Origin: Charina bottae | Lineage: Eukaryota > Chordata > Lepidosauria > Squamata > Charinaidae | Length of the DNA stretch: 64,000 nt | Assembly: GCA_023362775.1 (NCBI GenBank) | Contig: JALMGJ010000003.1 | Location: 51,624,416 to 51,688,415 of the forward strand | Direction: 5' to 3' | In this document: positions 1-10,353 of the stretch, piece after piece | How the letters are laid out: the number at the start of each line of letters is the position of its first letter | Position numbering within the stretch: position 1 is the stretch's first letter | Notes under the pieces: generated by a model | Told to the model about the DNA's origin: nothing | Seen by the model: the letters and a program-made list of their open reading frames with translations, nothing else | The model's database searches: none | Made by a program: the position numbers and the translations under genes

Positions 1-306
1 CTGAGCGTCCTTTCGGCTTTGGCCCAGCCGTTTCACACTTTCTGGAGCTACTCGGAATTGCCCTCCGCTCTTCCCCAGTAGCATTTTGGACACCTTCCGA
101 CCTGAGGGGCTCATCTTCCGGCGTCATATCTTTTAGCCTTTTGATACTGTCCATGGGTTTTCTTGGCAAGGATACTGGAGTGGTTTGCCATTCCCTCCTC
201 CAGTGGACCACGTTTTGTCAGAACTCTCCATCATGACCTGTTCTTCTTGACCTGACTTCATTGAGTTACGCAAGCCCCTTTGCCACGACAAGGCAGTGAT
301 CCATGA
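1..306 (-). mobile_element. BovB LINE, 5' end (continues off the left edge)
   Basis: On the minus strand this is the 5' leader and first codons of an RTE-clade BovB LINE. The N-terminal region reads through a PEDEPLRSEG-like segment, as in BovB proteins (established resemblance, by eye). The leader contains the 'tggcaaaccac' and 'ccttgtcgtggcaaagggg' signatures. It differs clearly from the leader of the full-length copy at 7314-10536, so it may be a different BovB subfamily. The element starts near 306 and runs leftwards out of the window, so its coding state cannot be judged. Confidence 0.75.
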
Positions 307-374
307 AGGGGCATCAATACATACATGGAGATAAATCGGATTACCTAGGAAGGAAACAAAAAGACTAGAACACA

Positions 375-606
375 TCCCCTCCAGCAGCCAAGATTCAGAT
401 AAGCAACCCCAAGCAATCAGGCAGAAAACAATACTCTAATCAAGGAACGACCAAGGAGCAAACCATACCCCCACAAAAACTGGCAGCTACTATATATAAA
501 CAGGCAGTAAACCCCACACTCTCTTGCACTGATGCTGTTACCTAGTTGGGTAATGAAACAGTTGCAAGCAAACAACCAAGCTCATAAAGCACCAAGAACT
601 CCTCAA
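375..606 (+). mobile_element. Penelope-like element flanking-repeat relic (third family)
   Basis: This AT/AC-rich stretch resembles the terminal repeat (pLTR) of a vertebrate PLE. It has a TATATATAAA box-like string at 491-500, then a decayed hammerhead-like core at 529-563, then 'caaccaagctc' and 'agcaccaag', which recur inverted at 16825-16880. There is no coding remnant. The family assignment is inference from that shared architecture. Confidence 0.5.
529..563 (+). ncRNA. Decayed hammerhead-like core in PLE relic
   Basis: CTGATGC (consensus CUGANGA with the last A lost) is followed by a 6-bp helix GTTACC/GGTAAT closed by a 6-nt loop, then GAAA. The downstream ACGU expected in PLE ribozymes has become ACAG. 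It is probably inactive. Confidence 0.45.
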
Positions 607-905
607 TGTCTTTGTTATTATTTTTGTTATTCATTCCCCATCATAAAAAAAGGGAATGTGTGAATGTGATCAGTTTAACCACCAACATGTCAGTATCGTG
701 TGTACATGATAAGAGATACTGTGTGAGCCTGATTCCTTAGTACAGATACTCACTCGTACTTCCTTGACGAAAATATGGCCTACTTTTCTATGATATACTT
801 TCATACAACATGCCAAAGCCCAGTGGAAGGATTAGTGAGAGAAAATAGTGAAGAATTATATTTTACCACCAAGTCCAGGTCACAGTTTTAATTATAGGAA
901 GGTAT
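607..905. other. No recognisable gene or repeat
   Basis: AT-rich DNA between the PLE relic and the BovB fragment. I see no coding signal and no repeat I can name. Confidence 0.5.
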
Positions 906-979
906 GAAACATTAACAATCTCAGATATGCAGATGATACCACTTTGATGGCTAAAAGTGAGGAGGAGCTGAGGAGCCTT

Positions 980-3254
980 CATCATCATTGGCGATCACTC
1001 GTAGCCGAGTAAGATTGTCTTCCAAAGGTAAAATTTTAACAGTGGATCCGTAAGTGGCTATAAAGGCCAATTCTGGATCCGCACAACCTCCCACAATGAG
1101 GGCATAGGTTTCCGGGTGGGAGACGGTCATGATGAGGGTTTGCCTGCCTTCCTTTTTGCTCTTTTCTCCCTTTCGCCCTGTACTCGTGCTTCTTCAAAGT
1201 CCATAGCGCCATTAATAAAGGATGACCTCCAATTGAAACGCTCATGAGTTAGGGCTTCCCAGTTCTCAATGCTGATATTACATTTTTTTAAATTAGCTTT
1301 GAGAGTATCTTTGAATCTCTTTTGCTGTCCACCAATATTCCGTTTTCCATTCTTAAGTTGGGAGTAAAGTAGCTGCTTTGGAGGACGATGGTCAGGCATT
1401 CAAACAACATGACCGGTCCAGCGAAGTTGATGTTGGATGATCATTGTTTCAATGCTGGTGGTTTTCGCTTCTTCTAATACGCTAACATTAGTCCGCCTAT
1501 CTTCCCAAGTAATTTGCAGAATTTTTCGGAGGCAGCGTTGATGGAATCTTTCAAGAAGTTGGAGGTGGCGTTTGTAGAGGGTCCATGTTTCACAGGCGTA
1601 TAGAAGGGTTGGTAGTACAATGGCTTTGTAAACAAGCATTTTGGACTCCCTGCGAATGTTCCAATCCTCAAACACTCTACGCTTCATTCAGGAGAAAGCT
1701 ACACTCGCAGAGCTCAGGCGATGCTGAATTTCAGCGTCGATGTCGGCTTTTGTAGATAGATGGCTGCCGAGATAAGAAAAGTGGTCGACATTTTCTAGTG
1801 ACACACCTTTAAGCTGGATTGATGGCGCTGCGGAGGGATTGGTTCGAACTTGCTGGTAAAGCACTTTGGTTTTTTTAATGTTAATCGAGAGGCTGAGCTT
1901 TTCATATGCTTCTGCAAAGATGTTTAGGATAGTTTGAAGATCTTCCTCGGAGTGTGCACAGACTACGTTATCATCAGCATATTGAAGTTCTATAACAGAA
2001 GTTGCAATTACCTTATTTTTTGCTTTCAGCCTACTAAGATTAAAAAGCTTTCCATCTGTTCGATATATAATTTCTACACCAGTAGGAAGTTTCTCTTCAA
2101 CAAGGTGTATAATCATAGCGATGAAGATAGCGAATAAGGTTGGAGCAATAACACATCCCTGTTTAACGCCGGATTCCACTTTAAATGGATCGCTTTGAGA
2201 GCCATTGTTATTCAGGATTGTTGCCATCATGTCGTCATGGAGTAACCGCAAGATGTTCACAAATTTATCAGGGCATCCAATTTTCAGAAGGCTGGTCCAG
2301 AGAGCAGTACGATGTATCAAAAGCTTTAGTCAGATCAATAAACGCTATGTACAGAGGGCGGTTTTGCTCCTTGCATTTTTCTTGAAGCTGTCGTGCAGTG
2401 AAGATCATATCCACTGTTCCCCTGGAAGAGCGGAAGCCATTTTGCGTCTCAGGGAGGATGTCTTCTGATACAGATAGGAGACGGTTTGCAATGATCTTTG
2501 CCAGGATTTTGCCTGCTGTGGCTAGAAGGGAGATGCCTCGATAGTTTCCACAGTCTGTTCTATCACCCTTTTTAAAGAGAGTGATAATTATGGCATCCCT
2601 AAAGTCTGCTGGAATCTCCTCCCTCATCCAGATTTTTTCGATGAGCTTATGAAGTTGTTGTGTAAGTTCAGGCCCGCCTTCTTTAAAGACTTCAGCAGGA
2701 ATCCCATCAGGTCCACTAGCTTTGTTATTTTTCATTTGTTTAGTGGCTTTACTGACTTCCTCCAAACTAGGGGGTACTGCAAGCTCATTTCTTATTTGTT
2801 TTTGCGGGATTTGCAAGAAGACTTCATCAGCCACAGTAGAGTGACGATTAAGGAGATTGTAGTAATGCTCTTTCCAGCGCAGTGCAATAGACTCTTTGTC
2901 CTTTAGAAGTTTAGCACCATCTACTGAGCGTAAGGGATTTGTACCATGGTTTGTTGGTCCATAGATGGCCTTTATGGCATTAAAAAAGCCCCGTGCATCA
3001 TGAGCATCTGCAAAATGTTGGGTTTCTTGGGCTTTTTTTATCCACCATATGTTCTTAAGTTCTCTAGTTCTTCTTTGGACTTCTGCCTTTGCACTGGCGT
3101 AGATTTTTTTCTTAACGGCACAGTTAATATCTTTTTGCCATATCTGGAAGGCTTTCCTTTTCTTGTCAATAATATGTTCAATCTCACTATCGTTCTCATC
3201 AAACCAGTCCTGATGTCTCTTAGTCTGGTATCCGATAGTTTGTTCACAGGCTGA
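980..3254 (-). mobile_element. APE-type LINE with C-terminal C2H2 finger (Vingi/Ingi-like?), inserted in BovB
   Basis: A minus-strand non-LTR retrotransposon, 5'-truncated just before the RT. Reading from 3254 down: a linker with HQDWFDENDSEI, RT blocks with NNKASGPDGIPAEVFKEGG, NYRGISLLATAGKI, NGFRSSRGTVDMIF, FIDLTKAFDT, GVKQGCVIAPTLFAIF and LQYADDNVV, then a C-terminal C2H2 finger (CPHC…SHLRIH) at 1036-1110. The coding sequence is broken by frameshifts near 2300 and 1690 and by a stop near 1400. The 3' tail is a short ATG/GAT repeat at 980-990. AGCCTT is present on both sides (974-979, 3255-3260), consistent with a short TSD. The clade is unresolved; Vingi/Ingi-like is my best guess. Confidence 0.75.
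1036..3250 (-). pseudogene. Broken ORF2 (RT plus C2H2 finger) of the nested LINE
   Basis: The polymerase gene of the LINE at 980-3254. Four overlapping open stretches together cover the RT and the C-terminal region: 2268-3250, 1688-2320, 1400-1687 and 1036-1399. The YADD catalytic motif is intact (LQYADDNVV, near 1985-1960), but the shift at about 2300 separates the fingers from the palm, so no single polypeptide contains a full RT. The C-terminal CX2CX12HX3H finger is presumed to bind nucleic acid, as in other LINE C-termini (family knowledge). The endonuclease domain is missing because of 5' truncation. Confidence 0.7.
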
Positions 3255-3484
3255 AGCCTTATGACGAAGGTGAAAGAAGAAAGTGCAAAAGCTGGGTTGC
3301 AATTAAACCTCAAAAAAACCAAGATTATGGCAACCAGCTTGATTGATAACTGGCAAATAGAGGGAGGAAAAGTGGAGGCAGTGACAGACTTTGTATTGTA
3401 TTGTCGAAGGCTTTCACGGCCGGAGTTCAATGGCTGTTGTGGGTCTTCCGGGCTGTGTGGCCGTGTTCTGGAAGTTGTGGTTCC

Positions 3485-3520
3485 TAACGTTTCGCCAGCA
3501 TCTGTGGCCAGCATCTTCAG
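3485..3520 (-). ncRNA. Hammerhead-ribozyme-like core, PLE family 1 (left flank)
   Basis: The minus strand reads CUGAAGA, then a 6-bp helix GCUGGC/GCUGGC (two G-U pairs) with a 7-nt loop, then GAAACGUUA. It is the inverted twin of the core at 4860-4895. Confidence 0.55.
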
Positions 3521-3650
3521 AGGGCAGGAGCACAGATAGAAGCAAAATCTCTGTGCCCAGGTAAAGTGGCAATGTTCTATTTATAGAGCTAAATTATAGG
3601 AGATTAGGTGGGGTTTTTTGTTGTGTTGAAATGTTAACGTTTGCATTGCC

Positions 3651-4799
3651 ATGGGAAGCCCCCTGAGCCCAGTCATAGCAAACCTTTACATGGAACACTT
3701 TGAAAAACAGGCTTTGGAATCGGCACCCATTACACCAACAGTCTGGTTCCGGTTCGTGGATGACACCTTCGCAATTTGGAGTCATACTGAAGAAGAACTG
3801 GAGAAATTTTTGGACCACCTAAACGGCATCCACCCCAATATACAATTCACTATGGAAAAAGAAACTGACGGCAAACTTCCATTTTTAGATACGCTGGTCA
3901 TACGCAAACCGGACCTCAAACTAGGACACAAAGTATACAGAAAACCCACCCATACAGACCGGTATCTACACAAAAGTTCCAATCACCACCCACGACAAAA
4001 GAGAGGCGTGATCAAAACCTTGGTGGATCGTGCTAATCGAAACTGTGAAACCCAATTTCTCAACAATGAACTTAACCATCTGAATTGGGTCCTACAGGCA
4101 AATGGCTATTCCAAGAATGAAATTAAAAAAGCCATCAAACCAAGAAAACAACATCCAACTGAAGAAAAACAGCCCCACACAAACAAAGTATTCCTGCCCT
4201 ACATCAAAGGAGTCACTGACCGCATGGGAAAACTGATGGAAAAACACAACTTTCAAACAGTCTTCAGACCCACCAGAAAAATACAACAAATGCTAAAATC
4301 AGCAAAAGACAAAAGGGACCCCCACACCGCTGCAGGAGTATACCGTATACCATGCAGCTGTGGACAAGTATACATCAGAACCACAAAACGAAGCATTCAC
4401 ACCAGGATAAAAGAACACGAAAGACACTGCAGACTACAGCAACCGGAAAAATCTTCAGTAGCTGAACATGCTCTCAAGCAAACGGGACACAAAATCCTAT
4501 TTGAAAACACAGAAATACTGGACAACACCAAAAGCCACTACACCAGATTATACAGAGAAGCCATTGAAATTCACAAACACCAGCACAGTTACAATAAAAA
4601 AGAAGAAAGTTTAAAAATTAGCAAAACCTGGCTACCAGTCCTGAAAAACACAGCCTGCAAAAGGTCAACGAACTCAGTCCAACCACCAGGTCATGGGAAT
4701 ACTTCTCACAATGAACATGCTAATCACGCTCATCAGCCACTCGTTAACATTTCAACACAACAAAAAACCCACCTAATCTCCTATAATTTAGCTCTATAA
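3651..4799 (+). CDS. PLE reverse transcriptase C-terminal half plus GIY-YIG endonuclease
   Basis: A 382-codon open frame. The first Met is internal to the RT motif GVAMGSPLSP, so this is a truncated protein and not a natural start. The RT catalytic FVDD is at residues 35-38. The thumb-like region carries FLDTLVIRKPD and YRKPTHTDRYL. A GIY-YIG-type endonuclease follows (C-S-C-G-Q-V-Y-I, then TTKRSIHTRIKEH, near residues 236-255). Its expected G in VYIG is R here (VYIRTT), while the sister copy at 20 kb keeps G. PLE proteins nick target DNA and copy RNA (family knowledge). Lacking the RT N-terminus, this copy is expected to be inactive despite having no stop. Confidence 0.8.
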   Translation: MGSPLSPVIANLYMEHFEKQALESAPITPTVWFRFVDDTFAIWSHTEEELEKFLDHLNGIHPNIQFTMEKETDGKLPFLDTLVIRKPDLKLGHKVYRKPTHTDRYLHKSSNHHPRQKRGVIKTLVDRANRNCETQFLNNELNHLNWVLQANGYSKNEIKKAIKPRKQHPTEEKQPHTNKVFLPYIKGVTDRMGKLMEKHNFQTVFRPTRKIQQMLKSAKDKRDPHTAAGVYRIPCSCGQVYIRTTKRSIHTRIKEHERHCRLQQPEKSSVAEHALKQTGHKILFENTEILDNTKSHYTRLYREAIEIHKHQHSYNKKEESLKISKTWLPVLKNTACKRSTNSVQPPGHGNTSHNEHANHAHQPLVNISTQQKTHLISYNLAL

Positions 4800-4859
4800 A
4801 TAGAACATTGCCACTTTACCTGGGCACAGAGATTTTGCTTCTATCTGTGCTCCTGCCCT

Positions 4860-4895
4860 CTGAAGATGCTGGCCACAGATGCTGGCGAAACGTTA
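4860..4895 (+). ncRNA. Hammerhead-ribozyme-like core, PLE family 1 (right flank)
   Basis: CUGAAGA, a 6-bp stem II with loop CACAGAU, then GAAACGUUA. The ACGU after GAA is self-complementary, which suits the dimeric minimal hammerheads reported for PLEs. Partial stem I pairing is possible (CCU with AGG, GUG with CAC). Confidence 0.55.
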
Positions 4896-5543
4896 GGAAC
4901 CACAACTTCCAGAACACGCCACACAGCCCGGAAGACCCACAACAGACTTTGTATTTCTAGGCACAAAGATTACTGCAGACGCTGACTGCAGCCAGGAAAT
5001 CAGAAGATGTCTACTTCTTGGGAGGAGAGCAATGACAAATCTTGATAAAATAGTTAAGAGCAGAGACATCACACTGACAACAAAGATCCGCATAGTCAAA
5101 GCAATTGTATTCTCTGTAGTAACCTATGGCTGCGAGAGCTGGACCATAAGGAAGGCTGAGCGAAGGAAGATAGATGCTTTTGAACTGTGGTGCTGGAGGA
5201 AAATTCTGAGAGTACCTTGGACTGCAAGAAGATCAAACCAGTCCATACTCCAGGAAATAAAGCCAGACTGCTCACTTGAGGGAATGATATTAAAAGCAAA
5301 ACTGAAGTACTTTGGCCACATCATGAGAAGACAGGATACCCTGGAGAGGATGCTGATGCTGTGGAAAGTGGAAGGCAAAAGGAAGAGGGTCCGACCAAGG
5401 GCAAGATGGATGAATGATATTCTGGAGGTGACGGACTCGACCGTGGGGAAGCTGGGGATGGTGATGGCCAACAGGAAGCGCTGGTGTTAGCTGGTCCATG
5501 AAGTCACAAAGAGTCGGAAGCAACTGAACGAATAAACAACAAA

Positions 5544-6880
5544 ATGATTCCCCCACAAATCTTGTGTTGAGTTAGTGGAAGATGTCTGGATCTCTTGCTG
5601 GACTCACTCATTCATCACTTGCTTGGGAAAAGATACTGGCATTCCGTACTGCTAAATAAGTAAAGACTAAAAATCTCTGTGCACACCCATCTGGAAAGGT
5701 CTTTAGGCTGACTTCTCCATAATTCAGATGTTTCTGAAAATAACTGCTTTAAATCATCATCATCATCAACCTCCTCCTCATCACAGTGAGAAGATGTGAG
5801 CCAGGAAAACTTGCAACAACTATATAATTCTGTACCTGTTCATTTATCTTTGCCAACAAAGCTATTAGCGGAAGAGAGCCACAGTTCCAGATGCTGTCTT
5901 TGCACCTGAGATCCACAACAGTAGCAAACGGCTGTTTTTATGAGGAAAAATCCCCACACTCTCTGCTTTTGCCCACAGAACTTCAGGGTACAGTTTACTA
6001 GCGATGAATCAGCACTCATGTGTTCACTTCTTGGTGACTTTTTGTTAGGCAGAGCTGGTAGTAATTATTAACAGTGCTAGCGGAAAATCACCAGCATAGT
6101 TTGCAAAAAAAAGAAATGAAGTGACAATGATTGAGCAATCACAAAGCTTTTCCAACTTATAGGGGGATGGATAGTTTGCAGGCGAAAGCCAGACTCAGAT
6201 TTTTAATCCCTCTGTCTCTCAAAAGAGAATACCCATGAGCTTTATTCATGTGATACTTTTGTGTCTAGATTTTAACATACATAGAGCAGTATGTTCTATG
6301 TTCTCCTGTTCAAAATTGCATTGGTGATATCACTGAAGATTTGGTCATCTATAAGTACTTGTTTGTCTGCAGTAGGGTTCCATTGTGGCTCATATGGAAA
6401 CCTTACATGTATACCAAGATGCTCCAATACAGAGTCACAGTCATTCTGTCTAGACACTATGTCCTTATTAGTCCAGCCAAAGCACTGTTGCTCAGAAAGA
6501 TTATATATGTGGTAAGGAACACAGGCTTACCCTCTCAGTTCTCAATCTCCTTGTGTTGACCATGGGAATCTGATGGAGGCTTCCATTTGCATTCACTTGA
6601 ATGTGAGTAAACCTCTTTGTTACTGTGAACTCTGATCTAGCAGGATATCTGATGAAATGTTGTGTTCACTTTCACATCTTGTGCTCAACCTATGATGGAG
6701 AAGGAATAGGATTAGGACAGGGATGGGGCAATTAAAGACGTGCATACAAACATGCCCATGTTCCTTATATGGATTGGTATAACATGTGTGGATCTAATGC
6801 CTGAAGAGAACTTGTCTCTGGTCCAACCTGATGATAAAGTAGGGTGGGAGGAGAAGAGTATAAGCTATCCTCTCCCTAAA
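5544..6880. other. No gene seen; short CAT microsatellite
   Basis: AT-rich unique-looking DNA. A (CAT)n-like tract lies at 5757-5772. The longest open frames here (about 70 codons, 6291-6559) show no family signature. Confidence 0.5.
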
Positions 6881-6884
6881 GATA

Positions 6885-7140
6885 ACTGCTGGTTTTATCA
6901 GGTGGGATAGGGTGAGTGTGCTCCAGGTCCCTTCCCTCAAATGTTGCCATCTAGCAGGACCTAGGAAGTGTGCCTTTTCTGTACAGCCCCTGCCCTATGG
7001 AACACCCATCCCACTGGGATCTGGCAGGCCTCCACCCTTTTAGCCTTCTAGAAAGCCATAGAAATGTAGCTTGTTGGGTAGGTGAGGTTGGAGCCTAGGG
7101 ATTGTATTGGTTGATGCACTGGATACTGTTGGTTGTTCCT
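6885..7140 (+). mobile_element. Old L2 LINE 3' fragment
   Basis: Contains the degraded coding sequence of the L2 C-terminus (a 'cctgccctatggaac' PALWN-like string near 6988, then a '…tagccttctagaaagcc' FRKA-like string). It has many substitutions and no 3' hairpin. Confidence 0.5.
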
Positions 7141-7320
7141 ATCACTCTTCATACAGCAGAAGAAGGGGACTGAATTGGCAACAAATATTCATTCTGAGTG
7201 GTTTACTTGCAAAAGCCCCTGCTGATTTTCAATAGAGGCCCTGACTTTGGTGAGAAACTCAACATGACAGCCAACATATTTCACTTCTGCACATTCAGAT
7301 TGTGCCAACACATTTGTTGT

Positions 7321-10300
7321 TTATTCGTTCAGTCGTTTCCGACTCTTCGTGACTTCATGGACCAGTCCACGCCAGAGCTTTCTGTCAGCCATCACCATCC
7401 CCAGCTCCCCAATGGTTGAGTCCGTCACCTCCAGAATACCATCCATCCATCTTGCCCTTGGTCGGCCCCTCTTCCTTTTGCCTTCCACTTTCCCTAGCAT
7501 CAGCTTCTTCTCCAGGGTATCCTGTCTTCTCATGATGTGGCCAAAGTACTTCAGTTTTGCCTTTAATATCATTCCCTCAAGTGAGCAGTCTGGCTTGATT
7601 TCCTGGAGTATGGACTGGTTTGATCTTCTTGCAGTCCAAGGCACTCTCAGAATTTTCCTCCAACACCACAGCTCAAAAGCATCTATCTTCCTTCGCTCAG
7701 CCTTCCTTATGGTCCAGCTCTCACAGCCATAGGTTACTACAGGGAATACCATAGCTTTAACTATGCGGACCTTTGTTGTCAGTGTGATGTCTCTGCTCAT
7801 AACTATTTTATCAAGATTTGCCATTGCTCTCCTCCCAAGAAGTAGACGTCTTCTGATTTCCTGGCTGCAGTCAGCATCTGCAGTAATCTTTGCGCCTAGA
7901 AATACAAAGTCTGTCACTGCCTCCACTTTTTCTCCCTCTATTTGCCAGTCATCAATCAAGCTCGTTGCCATAATCTTGGTTTTTTTGAGGTTTAACTGCA
8001 ACCCAGCTTTTGCACTTTCTTCTTTCACCTTCGTCATAAGGCTCCTCAACTCCTCCTCGCTTTCAGCCATCAAAGTGGTATCATCTGCATATCTGAGACT
8101 GTTAATGTTTCTTCCAGCGATTTTAACTCCAGCCTTGGATTCCTCAAGCCCAGCATGTCGCATGATGTGTTCTGCGTACAGGTTGAATAGGTAGGGTGAG
8201 AGTATACAACCCTGCCGTACTCCTTTCCCAATCTTAAACCAGTCCGTTGTTCCGTGCTCTGTTCTTACCGTTGCTACTTGGTCGTTATACAGATTCCTCA
8301 GGAGGCAGATAAGATGACTTGGTATCCCCATACCACCAAGAACTTGCCACAATTTGTTATGATCCACACAGTCAAAGGCTTTAGAATAGTCAATAAAACA
8401 GAAATAGATGTTTTTCTGAAACTCCCTGGCTTTCTCCATTATCCAGCGGATATTGGCAATTTGGTCTCTAGTTCCTCTGCCTTTTCTAAACCCAGCTTGT
8501 ACATCTGGCAATTCTCGCTCCATGAATTGCTGGAGTCTACCTTGCAAGATCTTGAGCATTACCTTACTGGCATGTGAAATAAGTGCCACTGTTCGATAGT
8601 TTGAACATTCTTTAGTGCTTCCCTTTTTTGGTATGGGGATATAAGTTGATTTTTTCCAATCTGATGGCCATTCTTGTGTTTTCCAAATTTGCTGGCATAT
8701 GGCATGCATCACCTTGACAGCATCATCTTGCAAGATTTTAAACAGTTCAGCTGGGATACCGTCATCTCCTGCTGCCTTGTTATTAGCAATGCTTCTTAAG
8801 GCCCATTCAACCTCACTCTTCAGGATGTCTGGCTCTAACTCACTGACCACACCGTCAAAGCTATCTCCAATATTATTATCCTTCCTATACAGATCTTCCG
8901 TATATTCTTGCCACCTTTTCTTGATCTCTTCTGCTTCTGTTAGGTCCTTACCATCTTTGTTTTTGATCATACCCATTTTTGCCTGGAATTTACCTCCGAT
9001 GTTTCTAATTTTCTGGAAGAGGTCTCTTGTCCTTCCTATTCTATTGTCTTCTTCCACTTCCACACATTGCTTGTTTAAAAATAATTCCTTATCTCTTCTG
9101 GCTAACCTCTGGAATTTTGCATTTAATTGGGCGTATCTCCCCCTATCACTGTTGCCTTTTGCTTTCCTTCTTTCTTGGGCTACTTCCAGTGTTTCAGCAG
9201 ACAGCCATTTTGCCTTCTTGGTTTTCTTTTTCTTTGGGACGTTTTTTGTTGCCGCCTCCTGAACAATGTTGTGAACTTCTGTCCATAGTTCTTCTGGGAC
9301 CCTATTTACTAAATCTAGTCCCTTAAATCTATTCTTCACCTCCACTGCATATTCCTTAGGAATATTAGTGAGCTCATATCTAACTGATCTGTGGGTCTTC
9401 CCTATTCTCTTTAGTCTGATTCTAAATTTTGCAATAAGAAGTTCGTGATCTGAACTACAGTCAGCTCCAGGTCTTGTTTTTACCGACTGTATAGATGTCC
9501 GCCACCTTTGGCTGCAAAGGATGTAGTCAATCTGATTTCGGTGTCGACCATCTGGTGAAGTCCATGTATAAAGTCGTCTTTTAGGTTGTTGGAAGAGAGT
9601 GTTTGTTATGCACAGTGAGTTGTCTTGGCAAAATTCTATCAGCCTATGTCCTGCTTCATTTTGTTCTCCCAGACCATGCTTGCCTGTAATTCCAGGTGTC
9701 GTCTGACTACCCACCTTAGCATTCCAGTCTCCTGTAATGAAAATAACATCTCTTTTTGGTGTATTATCTAGTAGGTGCTGCAGATCCTCATAGAACTGAT
9801 CTACTTCTGCTTCTTCAGCATCTGTGGTTGGGGCGTATATTTGGATCACTGTGATGTTAAATGGCTTACCCTGAATTCGAATTGAGATCATTCTATCGTT
9901 TTTTGGATTGTATCCAAGCACTGCTTTAGCCACTTTATTATTAATTATGAAGGCTACTCCATTTCTTCTGTGGTCCTCTTGTCCACAGTAGTAGATCTGG
10001 TGGTCATCTGATGTGAAGTGGCCCATTCCAGTCCATTTCAGTTCACTGACACCTAAAATGTCTATATTTAATCTTGACATCTCACCAATAACCACATCCA
10101 ATTTGCCCTGGCTCATAGATCTTACATTCCAGGTTCCTATGGTGTGTTGATCTTTAGAACATCGGATTCGTCGTTCACCACCAGCACCGTCGGCCGCTAG
10201 CCGTCCTTTCGGCTTTGAGCTAGCTGCGTCATCACATCTGGGGCTAGTTGAACTTATCCTCTGTTCCTCCCCAGTAGCATTTTGACCATCTTCCGACCTG

Positions 10301-10353
10301 GGAGTCCCATCTTCCGATGGTATACCGACATATCTTTGGTTGTACTGATCCAT
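7321..10353 (-). CDS. BovB endonuclease/reverse transcriptase ORF, intact
   Basis: A 1010-residue protein, near the usual length for BovB. The APE-type endonuclease covers about residues 72-305: GTWNVRSM (73-80), SELKW (103-107), IYAPT (172-176), GDWNAKVG (208-215), NQIDYIL (273-279) and SDHELL (301-306). A lysine-rich linker is at 374-382. The RT spans about 520-800: NNKAAGDDGIPAELFK (524-539), FIDYSKAFD (653-661), GVRQGCILSP (711-720) and YADD (755-758). A conserved C-terminal part includes GCESWTI (876-882). All catalytic residues I can identify are present and there is no stop or frameshift. The protein would nick genomic DNA and prime reverse transcription of its own RNA, and by family knowledge may also mobilise SINEs with BovB-like tails. 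The start is the first Met, in a typical BovB N-terminus (SEDGTPRSEDGQNATGEE). Confidence 0.95.
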   Translation of the reverse strand: MDQYNQRYVGIPSEDGTPRSEDGQNATGEEQRISSTSPRCDDAASSKPKGRLAADGAGGERRIRCSKDQHTIGTWNVRSMSQGKLDVVIGEMSRLNIDILGVSELKWTGMGHFTSDDHQIYYCGQEDHRRNGVAFIINNKVAKAVLGYNPKNDRMISIRIQGKPFNITVIQIYAPTTDAEEAEVDQFYEDLQHLLDNTPKRDVIFITGDWNAKVGSQTTPGITGKHGLGEQNEAGHRLIEFCQDNSLCITNTLFQQPKRRLYTWTSPDGRHRNQIDYILCSQRWRTSIQSVKTRPGADCSSDHELLIAKFRIRLKRIGKTHRSVRYELTNIPKEYAVEVKNRFKGLDLVNRVPEELWTEVHNIVQEAATKNVPKKKKTKKAKWLSAETLEVAQERRKAKGNSDRGRYAQLNAKFQRLARRDKELFLNKQCVEVEEDNRIGRTRDLFQKIRNIGGKFQAKMGMIKNKDGKDLTEAEEIKKRWQEYTEDLYRKDNNIGDSFDGVVSELEPDILKSEVEWALRSIANNKAAGDDGIPAELFKILQDDAVKVMHAICQQIWKTQEWPSDWKKSTYIPIPKKGSTKECSNYRTVALISHASKVMLKILQGRLQQFMERELPDVQAGFRKGRGTRDQIANIRWIMEKAREFQKNIYFCFIDYSKAFDCVDHNKLWQVLGGMGIPSHLICLLRNLYNDQVATVRTEHGTTDWFKIGKGVRQGCILSPYLFNLYAEHIMRHAGLEESKAGVKIAGRNINSLRYADDTTLMAESEEELRSLMTKVKEESAKAGLQLNLKKTKIMATSLIDDWQIEGEKVEAVTDFVFLGAKITADADCSQEIRRRLLLGRRAMANLDKIVMSRDITLTTKVRIVKAMVFPVVTYGCESWTIRKAERRKIDAFELWCWRKILRVPWTARRSNQSILQEIKPDCSLEGMILKAKLKYFGHIMRRQDTLEKKLMLGKVEGKRKRGRPRARWMDGILEVTDSTIGELGMVMADRKLWRGLVHEVTKSRKRLNE

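Larger units (their letters stand above)
3398..4941 (+). mobile_element. Penelope-like element (family 1), 5'-truncated copy with inverted flank
   Basis: A PLE inserted into BovB. ACAGACTTTGTATT occurs at 3384-3397 and 4942-4955, a 10-14 bp TSD with a few shared bases at the junction. From left to right: 3398-3643 is the terminal repeat in reverse orientation, 3645-4799 is coding sequence beginning inside the RT, and 4750-4941 is the terminal repeat in forward orientation. The terminal repeats are therefore inverted relative to each other. Both contain a hammerhead-like core. The element is closely related to the composite copy at 19305-22706. Confidence 0.9.
906..5543 (+). mobile_element. 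BovB LINE 3' portion, split by two insertions
   Basis: Three collinear BovB pieces lie at 906-979, 3261-3397 and 4956-5543. They encode in order the RT palm (LRYADDTTLMAKSEEEL), the KVKEESAKAGLQLNL region, and the C-terminal GCESWTIRKAERRKID region, ending in the typical BovB 3' terminus (…ACTGAACGAATAAACAAC). The copy is 5'-truncated inside the RT. The protein frame is continuous across both insertion points, which shows that the interrupting elements landed in a once-continuous BovB. A late stop (tgttag near 5488) lies about 15 codons before the family's usual C-terminus. It is a non-functional fragment. Confidence 0.9.

Noticed and set aside
3594..3982. Opposite-strand frames over the PLE (e.g. 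3782-3982 minus, identical to 20309-20509 plus)
   Set aside because: They are antisense shadows of the PLE gene; they recur only because the two PLE copies are related.
7349..9326. Plus-strand frames of 70-190 codons across the BovB
   Set aside because: Antisense to the intact 1010-codon BovB ORF, with no recognisable domain.
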